A DNA stretch of 64,000 bases from Micromonospora inyonensis (lineage in GTDB: Bacteria > Actinomycetota > Actinomycetes > Mycobacteriales > Micromonosporaceae). The translations under genes and the position numbers were made by a program. Below are positions 46,601 through 56,204 of the stretch, one piece after another. The notes under the pieces were generated by a model that was not told the DNA's origin, searched no databases, and saw nothing but the letters and a program-made list of their open reading frames with translations. The stretch is from NCBI RefSeq assembly GCF_900091415.1, contig NZ_FMHU01000002.1:868001-932000 (forward strand). Direction: 5' to 3'. Numbering within the stretch: position 1 is the stretch's first letter; every line of letters starts with the position of its first letter.

Positions 46601-49096
46601 CTGTCCGGGACGTACACCTCACTGCCGCTGACCGCGGCGCGTAACGGGCTCACCGAGGCCCAGCGGGCGCGGTTCCCGCACCTGTGGGCCCACCGGGCGT
46701 TCACCCTCGCCGACCGTGACCTGGCGAAGGTGCCGGCCGCGCTGCGCGGCCAGCTCCTGGTGACCGAACGGGACCACGAGGGCACCCTGCTCGGCGCGAC
46801 CGGCGTGCAGATCCCCGGTGTCCTCGACGACGTCTACGCCCGCGCCACGTCTGCGAAGCTCGGCCCGACCTTCGACGGCACCCGCCCGTCCCTGGCGGTC
46901 TGGGCACCCACCGCCCACACCGTCGCGCTCGAACTGTCCGACTCGCCGACCGCGCAGCCCACCACGGTGGCGATGCGCCGGGACGACCGCACCGGCGTCT
47001 GGTCGGTGCGCGGGGCGCGGGAGTGGACCGGGAAGTACTACCGCTACCGGGTCCGGACCTGGCAGCCGGCGGCACAGAAACTGGTCACCGCGTCGGTCAC
47101 CGACCCGTACTCGGTGGCGCTGGCGCCGAACTCCACGCACAGCCAGATCGTCGACCTGACCGACCCGGCGCTCGCCCCGGCCGGGTGGGCGACGCTGCGC
47201 AAGCCGGCGGCGGTGCCGTCGTCGAAGGTGCAGATCACCGAGCTGTCGGTGCGGGACTTCTCGATCGCCGACACCACCGTGCCGGCCGAGCGGCGCGGCA
47301 CCTTCCTCGCCTTCACCGACCCGGCCACCGCCGGGATGACCCACCTGCGCAAGCTCGGTGCCGCCGGGGTCACCCACCTGCACCTGCTCCCCGCCTTCGA
47401 CTTCGCCACCATCCCCGAGCGGCGCGGCGAGCAGAAGCAGCCCGCCTGCGACCTGGCGAAGCTGCCGCCGGACTCCGACCAGCAGCAGAAGTGCGTCGCG
47501 GCGGTCGCCGACACCGACGGCTACAACTGGGGGTACGACCCGCTGCACTACACCGTCCCGGAGGGCGGGTACGCCGTCGACCCGACCGGGGCGAAGCGGA
47601 CCACCGAGTTCCGGCAGATGGTCGCCGGGGCCAACGCCGCCGGCCTGCGGGTGGTGATGGACGTGGTCTACAACCACACCTCGGCCGCCGGCACCGACCC
47701 GAAGTCGGTGCTCGACCAGGTGGTGCCCGGCTACTACCACCGGCTGCTGGACGACGGCACGGTCGCCAACTCCACCTGCTGCGCCAACACCGCCCCCGAG
47801 CACGCCATGATGGGCAAGCTCGTGGTCGACTCCGTGGTCACCTGGGCGAGGGCCTACAAGGTGGACGGCTTCCGGTTCGACCTGATGGGTCACCACCCGA
47901 AGGCGAACATGCTCGCCGTCCGGGCGGCGCTGGACAAGCTCACCGTCGCCCGGGACGGGGTGGACGGGCGCTCGATCCTGCTCTACGGCGAGGGCTGGAA
48001 CTTCGGCGAGGTGGCGAACGACGCCCGGTTCGTCCAGGCGACCCAGGCCAACATGGCCGGCACCGGCATCGGCACCTTCAACGACCGGCTCCGCGACGCG
48101 GTGCGCGGCGGCGGCCCGTTCGACGCCAACCCGCGCGTGCAGGGCTTCGCCTCCGGGCTGTTCACCGACCCGAACGGCGACCCGGTCAACGGCACCGCCG
48201 AGCAGCAGTGCGCCCGGCTGCTGCACGCCCACGACCAGATCAAGGTCGGCCTGGTCGGCAACCTCGCCGGCTACCGGTTCACCGACACCTCGGGCCGGAC
48301 GGTGACCGGCGCGCAGGTCGACTACAACGGCTCGCCCGCCGGCTACACCGCCGCGCCGGGGGAGGCGGTCACCTACGTCGACGCGCACGACAACGAGATC
48401 CTGTACGACGCGCTGGCGTACAAGCTGCCGCAGGGCACCGGCATGACGGACCGGGCCCGGATGCAGGTGCTCGCCCTCTCCACCGTGGTCCTCGGGCAGG
48501 GGAGCGGCTTCGTCACCACCGGCACCGAGCGGCTGCGGTCGAAGTCGCTGGACCGTAACTCGTACAACTCCGGTGACTGGTTCAACCAGATCCGGTGGGA
48601 CTGCGCCCAGGGCAACGGGTTCGGTGCCGGCCTGCCCCCGGCACAGGACAACCAGGACAAGTGGTCGTACGCCAAGCCGCTGCTGGCGGACGCGACGCTG
48701 GTGCCGGACTGCGCGGCGGTGAACCTGACCGACACCCGGTACGCCGAGCTGCTGCGGGTGCGGGCCTCCTCGCCGGTGTTCGGGCTGACCGACGCCAGTG
48801 AGGTGCAGAAGCGGGTCGCCTTCCCGCTCTCCGGCCCGCGGGAGACCCCCGGTGTGCTCACCATGACGCTGGACGGTCGCGGCCTGGACCGACAGTGGAC
48901 GTCGGTGACGGTGGTCTTCAACACCACACCGAAGGCGGCGAAGCAGCAGGTCACCGGCCTGCGTGGGGCGGACGTGTCGCTGCACCCGGTGCTGCGTGAC
49001 TCGGCGGACCCGGCGCTGCGCACCGCGGCCTTCGACCCGGCCGACGGGACGTTCACCGTCCCGGCCCGCAGTGTGGCGGTCTTCGTCCAGAAGTGA
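43604..49096 (+). CDS. Secreted two-headed alpha-amylase/pullulanase
   Basis: 1830 residues from ATG 43604. Signal peptide 1 to ~40. First GH13 domain ~65-480: DIIVNHT, nucleophile Asp328 in GFRLDTVKH, acid/base Glu362 in MFGEVY, Asp433 in GNHDMGR. An Ig-like segment (~640-730), two CBM41-like repeats (~737-835, ~850-945), a pullulanase N2/CBM48 region, then a second GH13 (GH13_14) with YNWGYDP (1307-1313), Asp1426 in [10 protein letters not shown], Glu1463 in [10 protein letters not shown] and Asp1596 in VDAHDNE, and a DUF3372-type end. It should cut alpha-1,4 and alpha-1,6 links in starch, glycogen and pullulan outside the cell. Both active sites look intact. Confidence 0.93.
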   Translation: MKPPPTSRKARFGLLSLLALALVGTPVVVDQLGADATARPDPLAAAGAPQWRSEPSAEAMLRAGADSTRAEQFYFVLPDRFANGDPRNDRGGLTGDRLNTGLDPADKGFYHGGDLKGLIDKLEYIQGLGTTAIWLAPIFENRPVQGTGDDVSAGYHGYWITDFTQVDPHFGTNEELRRLVRLAHQRGIRVFLDIIVNHTADVIKYAEDKYAYVDKKTSPYTDARGRAFEDRNYADGTRDFPTVNADAGPYTPTFASGADRTVKVPAWLNDVTMYHNRGDSTFAGENSEYGDFYGLDDLWTERPEVVRGLTKVYGDWIAGTGVDGFRLDTVKHVNLDFWPQFSRGVERAAEQAGKKDFFMFGEVYSADPEITSGYVRQGGLPATLDFAFQEAARGYTAGNGSAKALADVYARDDLYSSRDTDADRLPTFLGNHDMGRIGSFIAGAGTDPGTHLRRDQLAHQLMFLTRGQPVVYSGDEQGFTGPGGDKDARQDMFASKTPDYLDDDLIGTDRTHAADQYDRDHPLYRTIAELGALRKAHPALRDGIQVTRHAADGPGVFAFSRIDPKQRVEYVVAVNNAATPQTVIVDTWSANATFTGVHGATGTTTATGDGKLTLTVPPLSAVVHRAGTPIPQPAAAPGITITAPADDAAVVTRAAVSAAVTGDPLATVAVAARVDGGKWTLLGTAEQAPYTLHHDLTGLPGGTRIEYKAVVRDSRGRTASTRSTATVGTPDQGASRDWAIVHYQRPDGDYADWGIYAWGDIDPAYVTEWPKGQPFAGQDAYGRFAWVKLKPGAKSVGFLVVDSDGNKDVAQDRTIDVTRTGEIWIKQGDPTVHTSYSDATGQPAPPVEEGVAVLHYRRADNNYGGWGLHLWDGAANPTDWASPLAPTTVDAFGAVFRVPLAAGATGLSYIIHSGDEKDLPQDQRLDFASAGREVWLLAATPGRLLPATTSGTAKDVDITKQKAHWIDRSTVAWSTGPTDGKTYALVTAAAGGVTVVDGELSGTYTSLPLTAARNGLTEAQRARFPHLWAHRAFTLADRDLAKVPAALRGQLLVTERDHEGTLLGATGVQIPGVLDDVYARATSAKLGPTFDGTRPSLAVWAPTAHTVALELSDSPTAQPTTVAMRRDDRTGVWSVRGAREWTGKYYRYRVRTWQPAAQKLVTASVTDPYSVALAPNSTHSQIVDLTDPALAPAGWATLRKPAAVPSSKVQITELSVRDFSIADTTVPAERRGTFLAFTDPATAGMTHLRKLGAAGVTHLHLLPAFDFATIPERRGEQKQPACDLAKLPPDSDQQQKCVAAVADTDGYNWGYDPLHYTVPEGGYAVDPTGAKRTTEFRQMVAGANAAGLRVVMDVVYNHTSAAGTDPKSVLDQVVPGYYHRLLDDGTVANSTCCANTAPEHAMMGKLVVDSVVTWARAYKVDGFRFDLMGHHPKANMLAVRAALDKLTVARDGVDGRSILLYGEGWNFGEVANDARFVQATQANMAGTGIGTFNDRLRDAVRGGGPFDANPRVQGFASGLFTDPNGDPVNGTAEQQCARLLHAHDQIKVGLVGNLAGYRFTDTSGRTVTGAQVDYNGSPAGYTAAPGEAVTYVDAHDNEILYDALAYKLPQGTGMTDRARMQVLALSTVVLGQGSGFVTTGTERLRSKSLDRNSYNSGDWFNQIRWDCAQGNGFGAGLPPAQDNQDKWSYAKPLLADATLVPDCAAVNLTDTRYAELLRVRASSPVFGLTDASEVQKRVAFPLSGPRETPGVLTMTLDGRGLDRQWTSVTVVFNTTPKAAKQQVTGLRGADVSLHPVLRDSADPALRTAAFDPADGTFTVPARSVAVFVQK

Positions 49097-49104
49097 GACG
49101 ACGT

Positions 49105-49145
49105 GAACCGGCCCCCTCCCGCGTCTCGCGAAAGGGGGCCGGTTC
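49105..49145. terminator. Terminator after the amylase-pullulanase gene
   Basis: A perfect 13-bp stem (49105-49117 with 49133-49145) with a 15-base loop, nine bases after the stop and before the convergent beta-helix gene. Confidence 0.85.
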
Positions 49146-49195
49146 CGGTTTCGCCCCGTCGTGCCGCCGGTGCCGGCCGTACGGCGCAGACCGCC

Positions 49196-50851
49196 TCAGC
49201 CGAAGCAGTTCGGCACGGGAGAGCCCGCGCAGTTGTTCGGACGGTTGGCGGTGATCGCCGACTCCTCGTCCACCTCCACGCCGTTCGGGAAGGTGAAGAT
49301 CCCGCCGCCGGTGAGCCGGGCGAAGTTGTGGGTGACCTTCGACGAGTCCAGCGTCACCCGGCCGAAGATGTTGAAGATTCCGCCGCCGACACCGAACGGC
49401 CCGACGGCCTCGTTGCCGGTGATGTGGCTGTGCCGGATGGTGACGACGCTCAGCGTGTTGAAGATGCCGCCGCCAAAGAATCCGGCCTTGTTCTCCTTGA
49501 CCGCGACGTTGTCCAGCGTGACCGCGCTGTCGAACGCCACGGCCAGGCCGCCGCCGACACCGGCGGTGCTGTTCTTGTCCACCGTGGTGTGGCTCAGGGT
49601 CACCTGGGCGTCGATCGCGGCCACGCCGCCACCGGCCAGCAGCGCCGAGTTGCCACTGAACTGCGTGTAGTGGGCGTTGGTGGTGCCCCCGATGTCGAGC
49701 AGGCCGCCGCCGAAGCCGAGCGTCTCGTTCTCAGTGATCTTGGTCTTCTCGAGCAGGATGGTCCCGGCGTCGATGTCCTCGTCGAAGATGCGCGGCGCGC
49801 CGTTGGCGATACCGGCACCGCCGATGATCGCGCTGTTGTCCGAGACCTTCGAGTCGGTGACCTTCAGCAGGCCGGCGTTGAGGATGCCGCCGCCGAAGAA
49901 GAAGGCGCTGTTGTGGGCGACGGTGCTGTGGCTGAGCTTCGTGGTCCCGAAGTTGGCCAGGCCACCACCGTTGCCACCCGAGTGGTTGTGGACGATCGCG
50001 GTGTCCACGATGTCGGCGCTGCCGCCCGGCTGGACCAGGATGCCGGCACCGTCGGCGACGCCCGGCTCCTCCACCAGCGGCCGGGCCACACCGGCGCGCG
50101 GGGTGGCCTTGACCACGGCCTTCTTCGTGGTCCTGACCTTGTCCGCGCCGACGGCCGCCTGCTCGACCGGCTTCCCGGCGGCGGCAGCCCTGGTCATCTC
50201 GACCGAGTTCGAGTACAGCGACCAGACCGCCTCGGGTGTCGGAGCGGTCAGGTACTGCGAGGTCTGCCCACCCTTGATGGTCAGGCCCTTCAGGGTGAGG
50301 TGACCGCCGGCGCCGACGTTGAGGATCCGGAAGTAGTCGGCCGTGGCCTCGCGGCTGATCGTGGTGTGGTCACCCTTGAGGGTGATGTCCTCCGTGATCA
50401 CCGGCAGACCGTTGCCGTCCTGGTTGCGGGACAGGTCGTAGGTGCACCCCTTGGCGAGCTTCAGCAGGCCACCGTCGCTGCTGTTGGCGTGGACGATCGC
50501 CTGGATCAGCTTGTCGGTGTCGCAGGGCACCTCCTTCCCGCGTTCGTGGTCCCGCCCGGACCCCTTCTTGTCGTCCTTGCCGCTCTTGTCGTCCTTGCCG
50601 TTCCTGCCCTCCGGGCTCTCCTTGCTGCCCTTGCCGGGCTGGCCCTGGTCGCCCCCGGTGATGGCCTGCTGCGCGGCGGACCAGCTCAGCCCACCCGCTC
50701 CGACCGCCCCGGCGGTGGCGGCGACGCCCACCGCGGCGATGCTGACCACACCCGTCAACCCCGCCACACCACTGGCGAGCCAGAGCCGGCGGCGGCGCCG
50801 GGCCACCGCCGCCCGGTCGGAGGCTTCGTTGTTCGATAGGTAGTTGGACAT
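49196..50851 (-). CDS. Secreted right-handed beta-helix protein with GGG-repeat turns
   Basis: 551 residues from ATG 50851. A basic region then a membrane/signal segment (LWLASGVAGLTGVVSIAAVG, residues ~24-50), a Lys/Asp/Gly-rich linker (~70-105), then beta-helix coils with repeating HSTVAHNSAFFFGGGI, SDNSAIIGGAGI, TKITENETLGFGGGL and HSHITGNEAVGPFGVGGG patterns as in polymorphic outer-membrane/parallel beta-helix repeats. It ends NNCAGSPVPNCFG, with a likely terminal disulfide. The arginine-rich MSNYLSNNEASDRAAVARRR start is unusual for a signal peptide but the n-region is followed by a clear h-region. Carbohydrate binding or surface adhesion is plausible; no lyase motif was seen. Confidence 0.8.
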   Translation of the reverse strand: MSNYLSNNEASDRAAVARRRRRLWLASGVAGLTGVVSIAAVGVAATAGAVGAGGLSWSAAQQAITGGDQGQPGKGSKESPEGRNGKDDKSGKDDKKGSGRDHERGKEVPCDTDKLIQAIVHANSSDGGLLKLAKGCTYDLSRNQDGNGLPVITEDITLKGDHTTISREATADYFRILNVGAGGHLTLKGLTIKGGQTSQYLTAPTPEAVWSLYSNSVEMTRAAAAGKPVEQAAVGADKVRTTKKAVVKATPRAGVARPLVEEPGVADGAGILVQPGGSADIVDTAIVHNHSGGNGGGLANFGTTKLSHSTVAHNSAFFFGGGILNAGLLKVTDSKVSDNSAIIGGAGIANGAPRIFDEDIDAGTILLEKTKITENETLGFGGGLLDIGGTTNAHYTQFSGNSALLAGGGVAAIDAQVTLSHTTVDKNSTAGVGGGLAVAFDSAVTLDNVAVKENKAGFFGGGIFNTLSVVTIRHSHITGNEAVGPFGVGGGIFNIFGRVTLDSSKVTHNFARLTGGGIFTFPNGVEVDEESAITANRPNNCAGSPVPNCFG

Positions 50852-50940
50852 CGGAGCTCTCTGCCCTCTCCTCGTACCAGACAAGGTCGCTCCGCCATGC
50901 GAGGCGCCCTTCGCTACAAATCGGTTGTAGCTGCTGAACC

Positions 50941-51242
50941 ACACCGTATGAGAAGTTTCCTCGCTCTGAGGCGAAATCTGAAACTTGCCCGTATTAGCGC
51001 GATTTCCGGTGACGAGGGGACGTCCGACCCAACCGGCGCGAAACGGCCCGAGCGGCGGACGGCCCCTCCCCGCCGATCGGGGAAGGGGCCGTCGTCATCT
51101 ATGTGGATCAGCCGGTCTGCCGGCGGAGGACCCGCGCGGACGCGCCGACACGGGATGGACCGGGACGGTCGGGACGCCTCGCGGGCGAAGCCTCCGGACC
51201 GCCACGAAGGGGAAGAAGTTTCCGAACACACCGTAGGAGAAG
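50941..51242 (-). repeat. Two similar ~25-bp motifs upstream of the beta-helix gene
   Basis: ACACCGTATGAGAAG (50941-50955) and ACACCGTAGGAGAAG (51228-51242) differ at one base, and similarity continues on both sides (GAAC before, TCC after). On the minus strand each reads CTTCTC-N-TACGGTGTG. They lie 90 and 377 bases before the beta-helix start and could be regulator or promoter sites. The rest of 50852-51329 contains a terminator hairpin and no supported gene. Confidence 0.45.
51058..51093. terminator. Hairpin between peptidase and beta-helix genes
   Basis: A 14-bp stem (51058-51071 with 51079-51093, one bulged A) and a seven-base loop. It most likely ends minus-strand transcription arriving from the aminopeptidase P gene. 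Confidence 0.7.
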
Positions 51243-51329
51243 GATCCCCCCGGCACGCCCCTTTTCCGGGGAAAGTCCACAGGACGGGGAGTTCCCGGAC
51301 AGGCGAACCGGGCAGGTCGTACGGGGCGG

Positions 51330-52811
51330 TCAGCCCGGCAGGCGCGGACCCGCCTCGCGCTGCTCGGCCAGCCAGGTCTCCACCTCGTCCGCCCGGCGGG
51401 GCAGACCCGCGGAGAGGTTCACCGCGCCGGTGGCGGTCACCAGGACGTCGTCCTCGATCCGGATGCCGATGCCGCGCAGTTCCTCCGGGACCAGGTCGTC
51501 CTCGGGCTGGAAGTAGAGCCCCGGCTCGACGGTGAGCACGTACCCCTCGCCGAGGGTGCCGTCCCGGTACATCTCCTTGCGGGCGTTGGCGCAGTCGTGC
51601 ACGTCGATGCCGAGCATGTGCCCGAACCCGTGCAGCGTCCAGCGCCGGTAGACCGTCGACTTCTCGTCCATCGCCTCGTCCACGCTCACCGGCAACAGGC
51701 CCAGGTCGGCCAGCCCCTCGGCGAGGACCCGCATGCAGGTCCGGTGGACGTCCTTGAACGTCACGCCCGGTCGGATGGCGTCGATGCCCGCCTGCTGGGA
51801 GGCGTACACGACGTCGTAGACCTGACGCTGGAGGGCGCTGAACCGGCCGCCCACCGGCAGGACCCGGGTGACGTCGGCGGTGTAGAGGTGGCGGTTCTCC
51901 ACCCCCATGTCCATCAGCAGCAGCTCACCCGGTCGGGTGGTGCCGTGGTTGTGCACCCAGTGCAGGATCGTGGCGTGCTCGCCGGCCCCGACGATCGAGC
52001 CGTACCCCACGTCGTTGCCGTCGTGGCGGGCCCGCAACGCGAAGATCCCCTCCAGCAGTCGCTCGGACACGCCCCGGTCGGCCGGGAGCGCCCGCGCGAC
52101 GTCCTCGAAGCCCCGCACGGTGGCGTCGACCGCGTCCTGGAGCTGCGCGATCTCCCACTCGTCCTTGACCAGCTTCAGCTCCGAGATGGCGATGGCCAGC
52201 TCCCGGTCCCGCGCCGGCTGCCCCTCGGCGCGCGCGCCGTCCCACTGCCGGACCGCCGCGTCCACCCGGGCGTCGAAGCCCCGCAGCACCCGGGTACGCC
52301 CCGGCGCGAGGTCGGCCAGCACCGCGTCCAGTTCGGTCAGGTCGGCGGTGGGCAGGCCGAGTTCGGTCGACTTCTCGGCCAGGGTGTGCCGCCGGCCCAC
52401 CCACAGCTCGCCGTGCCGGCTGCGGAAGAACTCGTCGTTCTCCCGAGAGGAGCGGGGCCGCATGTAGAGGACGGCGTCGTGGCCGGACCCGTTCGGCCGC
52501 AGCACCAGCACACTGTCCGGGTCGTGGTCGCCGGTGAGGTAGGCGAAGTCGCTGCCGGCGCGGAAGCGGTACTCGGTGTCGTTGGCGCGTACCTTCTCGC
52601 CACCGGTCGGGATGACCAGCGTCTCGCCGGCGAAGGCCGCGGAGAGCGCGGCCCGCCGCTTGGCGTAGTTGGGTACCTCGGGGCGCGGACCCACCGGCAG
52701 GGTGGTGTCCCGCCAGCCCTGGCGCATGAAGGCCAGGAAGGCCTCCGGGAAATCCGGGTCGTGCGATTCGGTGCCGTCCGTCGGCTTCGTGTCGGTCCGC
52801 TTCTCAGCCAT
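51330..52811 (-). CDS. Xaa-Pro aminopeptidase (aminopeptidase P family, M24B)
   Basis: 493 residues from ATG 52811 (GGAGGGAG upstream). N-terminal AMP_N domain (YRFRAGSDFAYLTGDHDPDS) and C-terminal pita-bread M24 domain. Metal ligands: the Asp residues in LLMDMGVENRHLYTADVTR, His in HGFGHMLGIDVHD, Glu in LTVEPGLYF and Glu in IRIEDDVLVT. It removes N-terminal residues preceding proline in the cytoplasm. Divergent from the asparagine synthetase gene by 112 bases. Confidence 0.93.
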   Translation of the reverse strand: MAEKRTDTKPTDGTESHDPDFPEAFLAFMRQGWRDTTLPVGPRPEVPNYAKRRAALSAAFAGETLVIPTGGEKVRANDTEYRFRAGSDFAYLTGDHDPDSVLVLRPNGSGHDAVLYMRPRSSRENDEFFRSRHGELWVGRRHTLAEKSTELGLPTADLTELDAVLADLAPGRTRVLRGFDARVDAAVRQWDGARAEGQPARDRELAIAISELKLVKDEWEIAQLQDAVDATVRGFEDVARALPADRGVSERLLEGIFALRARHDGNDVGYGSIVGAGEHATILHWVHNHGTTRPGELLLMDMGVENRHLYTADVTRVLPVGGRFSALQRQVYDVVYASQQAGIDAIRPGVTFKDVHRTCMRVLAEGLADLGLLPVSVDEAMDEKSTVYRRWTLHGFGHMLGIDVHDCANARKEMYRDGTLGEGYVLTVEPGLYFQPEDDLVPEELRGIGIRIEDDVLVTATGAVNLSAGLPRRADEVETWLAEQREAGPRLPG

Positions 52812-52923
52812 GATCCGCTCCCTCCGGTGGCGTCGCTGGTGCAGACGGTACCGCGCGGGGGTGGCGCGGCGAGAGCCCGTGGTGCCGCGACGGAGCGTTC
52901 GGGCGCGTGGAAAGATGGCCAAC

Positions 52924-54885
52924 ATGTGCGGACTCCTGGCCTTTTTCAGCGCGCGCGGCGATGCCGGCGCGCACCGCGATGCCATCGCCGGAGCGTTGGA
53001 ATGCCTGCACCACCGCGGGCCGGACGAGACCGGTGTCGAGCTGGTCGGTGACGCCACCGGCCGGTACGCGGACGGGGTGTTCGCCCACAAGCGGCTCGCC
53101 ATCATCGACGTGGCCTCCAGCCACGAACCGCTGCCGTACGCGGGCGGCCGGTACCTGCTCACCTTCAACGGCGAGATCTACAACTACATCGAGCTGCGCG
53201 AGGAGCTGATCCGCAACTTCGGCGCCCAGTTCGCCACCGCCGGTGACGGTGAGGTGATCGTCGCCGGCTACCACTACTGGGGCGAGCAGGTGCTCACCCG
53301 GCTGCGCGGCATGTTCGCCTTCGTCATCTGGGACCGGCAGGAGCGGCGGGCCTTCGGCGCGCGCGACCACTTCGGCATCAAGCCGCTGCACTACCTGGAG
53401 ACCATGGACGGCCTCTACCTGGCCTCCGAGAAGAAGGCGCTGCTGCCCTTCGCGCAGTCCGCGTACGCCGGGGACGCCGGGGTGGACACCGCCAACCTCT
53501 CGCACTACCTGACGTTGCAGTACGTGCCGGAGCCCGGCACCCTGCACCAGGGCATCAGCCGGATCGGCTCCGGTGAGTACCTCAGCTGGACCCCGGGCGG
53601 CCGGATCGACGTGCGCCGGTGGTACCGGCCGGTGTTCCGGCCCGCCCCGGTCTCCGACGAGCAGCGCCTCTACCACCAGATCCGGGAGACGCTGCGGGAG
53701 AGCGTCCGGATGCACATGCGGTCGGACGTGCCGGTCGGCTCCTTCCTGTCCAGCGGCATCGACTCCACCGCCGTGGTGGCCCTGGCCCGCGAGTTCAACC
53801 CGAACATCCTGACCTTCACCGTCGGGTACGACGTCCCCGGCTACTCGGAGATCGATGTCGCCCAGGAGTCGGCCCGGCACCTCGGGGTGACCACCATCCC
53901 GACCAAGATCGGGCCGCAGGACATGATCGAGGCGCTGCCGAAGATCGTCTGGCACCTGGACGACCCGGTCGCCGACCCGGCGCTGGTGCCGCTCTACTTC
54001 GTCGCCAAGAAGGCCGCCGAGCACGTCACCGTGGTCCTCTCCGGCGAGGGCGCCGACGAGTTCTTCGGTGGGTACACCATCTACCGGGAGCCGCTGTCCC
54101 TGAGCAGCGTCAACGGACTGCCGGACGGGGTGCAGAAGGGCCTGAGGGCGGTCTCCAAGGCCATCCCGCAGGGCGTCAAGGGCAAGAGCTTCCTGGAACG
54201 CGGCACCACCCCGATCGAGCAGCGTTACTACGGCAACGCCCGGATGTTCACCGAGGAGGAGAAGCAGCACCTGCTGCGCCGGTACGACCCCTCGGTGCGC
54301 TACACCGACGTCACCGCGCCGATCTACGCCGAGTGCACCGAGCTGGACGACGTCACCAAGATGCAGTACGTCGACCTCTACACCTGGCTGCGCGGCGACA
54401 TCCTGGTCAAGGCGGACCGGATCTCGATGGCGCACTCGCTGGAGGTCCGGGTGCCCTTCCTGGACCGCGACGTCTTCGAGGTGGCCGCCGGCATCCCGGT
54501 CGACCTGAAGCTGCCACCCCGCTCGGACGCCACCAAGTACGCCATGCGCCAGGCGTTGCAGGGCGTGGTGCCCCCGGCCATCGTCAACCGGCGCAAGCTC
54601 GGCTTCCCGACGCCCACCCGGGTCTGGCTGCGCGGCGAGATGTACGAGTGGGCGCGCTGGGTGCTCTCCACCTCCGGCGCGGGTGAGCTGCTCGACCTGT
54701 CGTACGCGATGCGGCTGCTGGAGGAGCACAAGCGCGAGGAGGCGGACCACTCCCGCAAGGTGTGGACGGTGCTGATCTTCTGCATCTGGCACGCCATCTT
54801 CGTCGCCAAGACCCTCGACCCGGGCATCCAGCGCAACCAGTCGGCGCTGCTGACCAAGCCCGTGGTCGGTTCCATGGTGCGCTGA
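52924..54885 (+). CDS. asnB: Asparagine synthetase, glutamine-hydrolysing
   Basis: 653 residues from ATG 52924. The start is fixed by the sequence MCGLLAFFS: Cys2 becomes the N-terminal nucleophile of the glutaminase domain. RGPDETG, FNGEIYNYIELR and DHFGIKPLHY complete that domain; the synthetase domain has the PP-loop SSGIDSTAVVALA at ~274 and SGEGADEFFGGY. It makes asparagine from aspartate, glutamine and ATP. The frame runs on upstream without homology. A homologous role in modifying cell-wall meso-diaminopimelate (LtsA-type amidation) is also possible for actinobacterial members. Confidence 0.93.
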   Translation: MCGLLAFFSARGDAGAHRDAIAGALECLHHRGPDETGVELVGDATGRYADGVFAHKRLAIIDVASSHEPLPYAGGRYLLTFNGEIYNYIELREELIRNFGAQFATAGDGEVIVAGYHYWGEQVLTRLRGMFAFVIWDRQERRAFGARDHFGIKPLHYLETMDGLYLASEKKALLPFAQSAYAGDAGVDTANLSHYLTLQYVPEPGTLHQGISRIGSGEYLSWTPGGRIDVRRWYRPVFRPAPVSDEQRLYHQIRETLRESVRMHMRSDVPVGSFLSSGIDSTAVVALAREFNPNILTFTVGYDVPGYSEIDVAQESARHLGVTTIPTKIGPQDMIEALPKIVWHLDDPVADPALVPLYFVAKKAAEHVTVVLSGEGADEFFGGYTIYREPLSLSSVNGLPDGVQKGLRAVSKAIPQGVKGKSFLERGTTPIEQRYYGNARMFTEEEKQHLLRRYDPSVRYTDVTAPIYAECTELDDVTKMQYVDLYTWLRGDILVKADRISMAHSLEVRVPFLDRDVFEVAAGIPVDLKLPPRSDATKYAMRQALQGVVPPAIVNRRKLGFPTPTRVWLRGEMYEWARWVLSTSGAGELLDLSYAMRLLEEHKREEADHSRKVWTVLIFCIWHAIFVAKTLDPGIQRNQSALLTKPVVGSMVR

Positions 54886-54931
54886 CCACGGTCGAGGCAC
54901 CTCCCGACGGTGCGGAGAGGGATGAGGGGGC

Positions 54932-55864
54932 GTGGGGTACGCGGTGGTGCTCGGTGAGGCGTTGGTCGACCTGCTCGACGCCGAGTGTGCCGGCGAGCCG
55001 GTCTTCCGGCAGGCGATCGGCGGCGGGCCGCTCAACGTCGCGGTCGGGGTGGCCCGCCTCGGCGGGGACGCCCGGTTCGTCGGCTCCCTCGGCGACGACG
55101 TGCTCGCCGACCGGATCCGGGAGTTCCTCACCGCGGCCGGGGTCGACGTCAGCGGAACGGTCACCGTGCCCGCGCCGACCGCGCTCGCCGTGGCCACCTT
55201 CGCCGGGGCGGAACCGGACTTCCGCTTCTACGGTGAACCGCCCTCCTACGGGCAGCTCACCGCCGACGCCCTCGACGTCGCGCTGGTCGAGGGCGCGGAC
55301 GTGCTCTACTGCGGGTCGATCGTGCTGCTCTGCCCGGCGACCCTCGCCGCCGCCCGCCGGGCCTGGCGTCTGGCCACCGGCGTGCGGGTGTTCGACCCGA
55401 ACATCCGCCCCCGGCTGCTGTCCGGGCCGGACGCGCTCGACGCGGTCCGCCACACGACCGCCGAGTTCGCCGCCACCGCGCACCTGGTCAAGCTCAGCGC
55501 CGCCGACGCCGACGTGCTCTACCCCGGCGAACCGGTCGAGCGGGTCGCCGCCCGGTTGCGCGAGCTGGGTGCCGGCACCGTCGTGGTCACTCTCGGCCCG
55601 CGCGGTGCGCTGGTGGCGGCCGGTGCCGAGCCGGTACGCGTACCCGCTCCCACCATCCGCGCGGTCGACGCCACCGGTGCCGGTGACTCGGTGATGGCGG
55701 CCCTCGTCGCCGGCCTGCTGGTCGACGGCCCGCCCACCGAACCGGCCGGCTGGACCGACCGGGCCGCCTTCGCGCTCCAGGTGGCCGGTCTGGCCTGCGA
55801 ATCGTCCGGCGGTGCGGTCGCCATGCCCACCCGGGCCGAGGTCGCCCGCCGTTTTCCCGCCTGA
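54932..55864 (+). CDS. PfkB-family sugar kinase (fructokinase-like)
   Basis: 310 residues from GTG 54932 (GAGGGGG upstream). Ribokinase fold: GGGPLNVAVGVARLGG (signature 1) and DATGAGDSVMAAL (signature 2) with catalytic Asp252. FRFYGEPPSYGQL fits the fructokinase/carbohydrate kinase subgroup. It phosphorylates a sugar with ATP in the cytoplasm; the exact sugar is not shown. It lies 46 bases after asnB and may be co-transcribed. Confidence 0.85.
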   Translation: MGYAVVLGEALVDLLDAECAGEPVFRQAIGGGPLNVAVGVARLGGDARFVGSLGDDVLADRIREFLTAAGVDVSGTVTVPAPTALAVATFAGAEPDFRFYGEPPSYGQLTADALDVALVEGADVLYCGSIVLLCPATLAAARRAWRLATGVRVFDPNIRPRLLSGPDALDAVRHTTAEFAATAHLVKLSAADADVLYPGEPVERVAARLRELGAGTVVVTLGPRGALVAAGAEPVRVPAPTIRAVDATGAGDSVMAALVAGLLVDGPPTEPAGWTDRAAFALQVAGLACESSGGAVAMPTRAEVARRFPA

Positions 55865-55920
55865 CGGGCTCCTGCCCCTGGCGGCGCTGCCGCCAGGCCG
55901 GCCCGGTCGACCTGCTCCGC

Positions 55921-56012
55921 TCTCCGTGCGGTGGGTCCGTCCTTCGCGCGGCTGGTCCGTCCTCTGCGCGGCTGGTCCGTCCTCCGCGCGGCTGGTCCGT
56001 CCTCCGCGCGGC
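55921..56012. repeat. 20-bp minisatellite, four full units
   Basis: CCTCCGCGCGGCTGGTCCGT-type units at 55921, 55941, 55961 and 55981 (the first diverged), followed by a 12-base partial copy, just after the PfkB gene. No coding function. Confidence 0.9.
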
Positions 56013-56057
56013 GGCAGCCCGGTGGCGGTGGCAGGGCGGGGCATGGCGGCCCGGCCC

Positions 56058-56128
56058 GGTTGCGGTGGGAGGACGGCCGGGCGGCCGGTGGCGGTGGGAG
56101 GACGGCCGGTGGCGGTGGGAGGACGGCG
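56058..56128. repeat. 21-bp repeat, three copies
   Basis: GGTGGCGGTGGGAGGACGGCC-type units at 56058-56078, 56087-56107 and 56108-56128, the last two in tandem. Together with the 20-bp repeat they fill the 340-base space between the PfkB and MBL genes. Confidence 0.9.
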
Positions 56129-56204
56129 CGGGGCCGCCCGGTGACGCAGGCCACCGCGCGCCAGGACGCGACCGGCGCCGGTCGCGGGCCTGTCGGTCCG
56201 CCGG

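Noticed and set aside
51094..51329. Small genes in the spacer upstream of the beta-helix gene
   Set aside because: Frames on both strands are Arg/Pro-rich with no start context; only a terminator and a repeated motif are supported.
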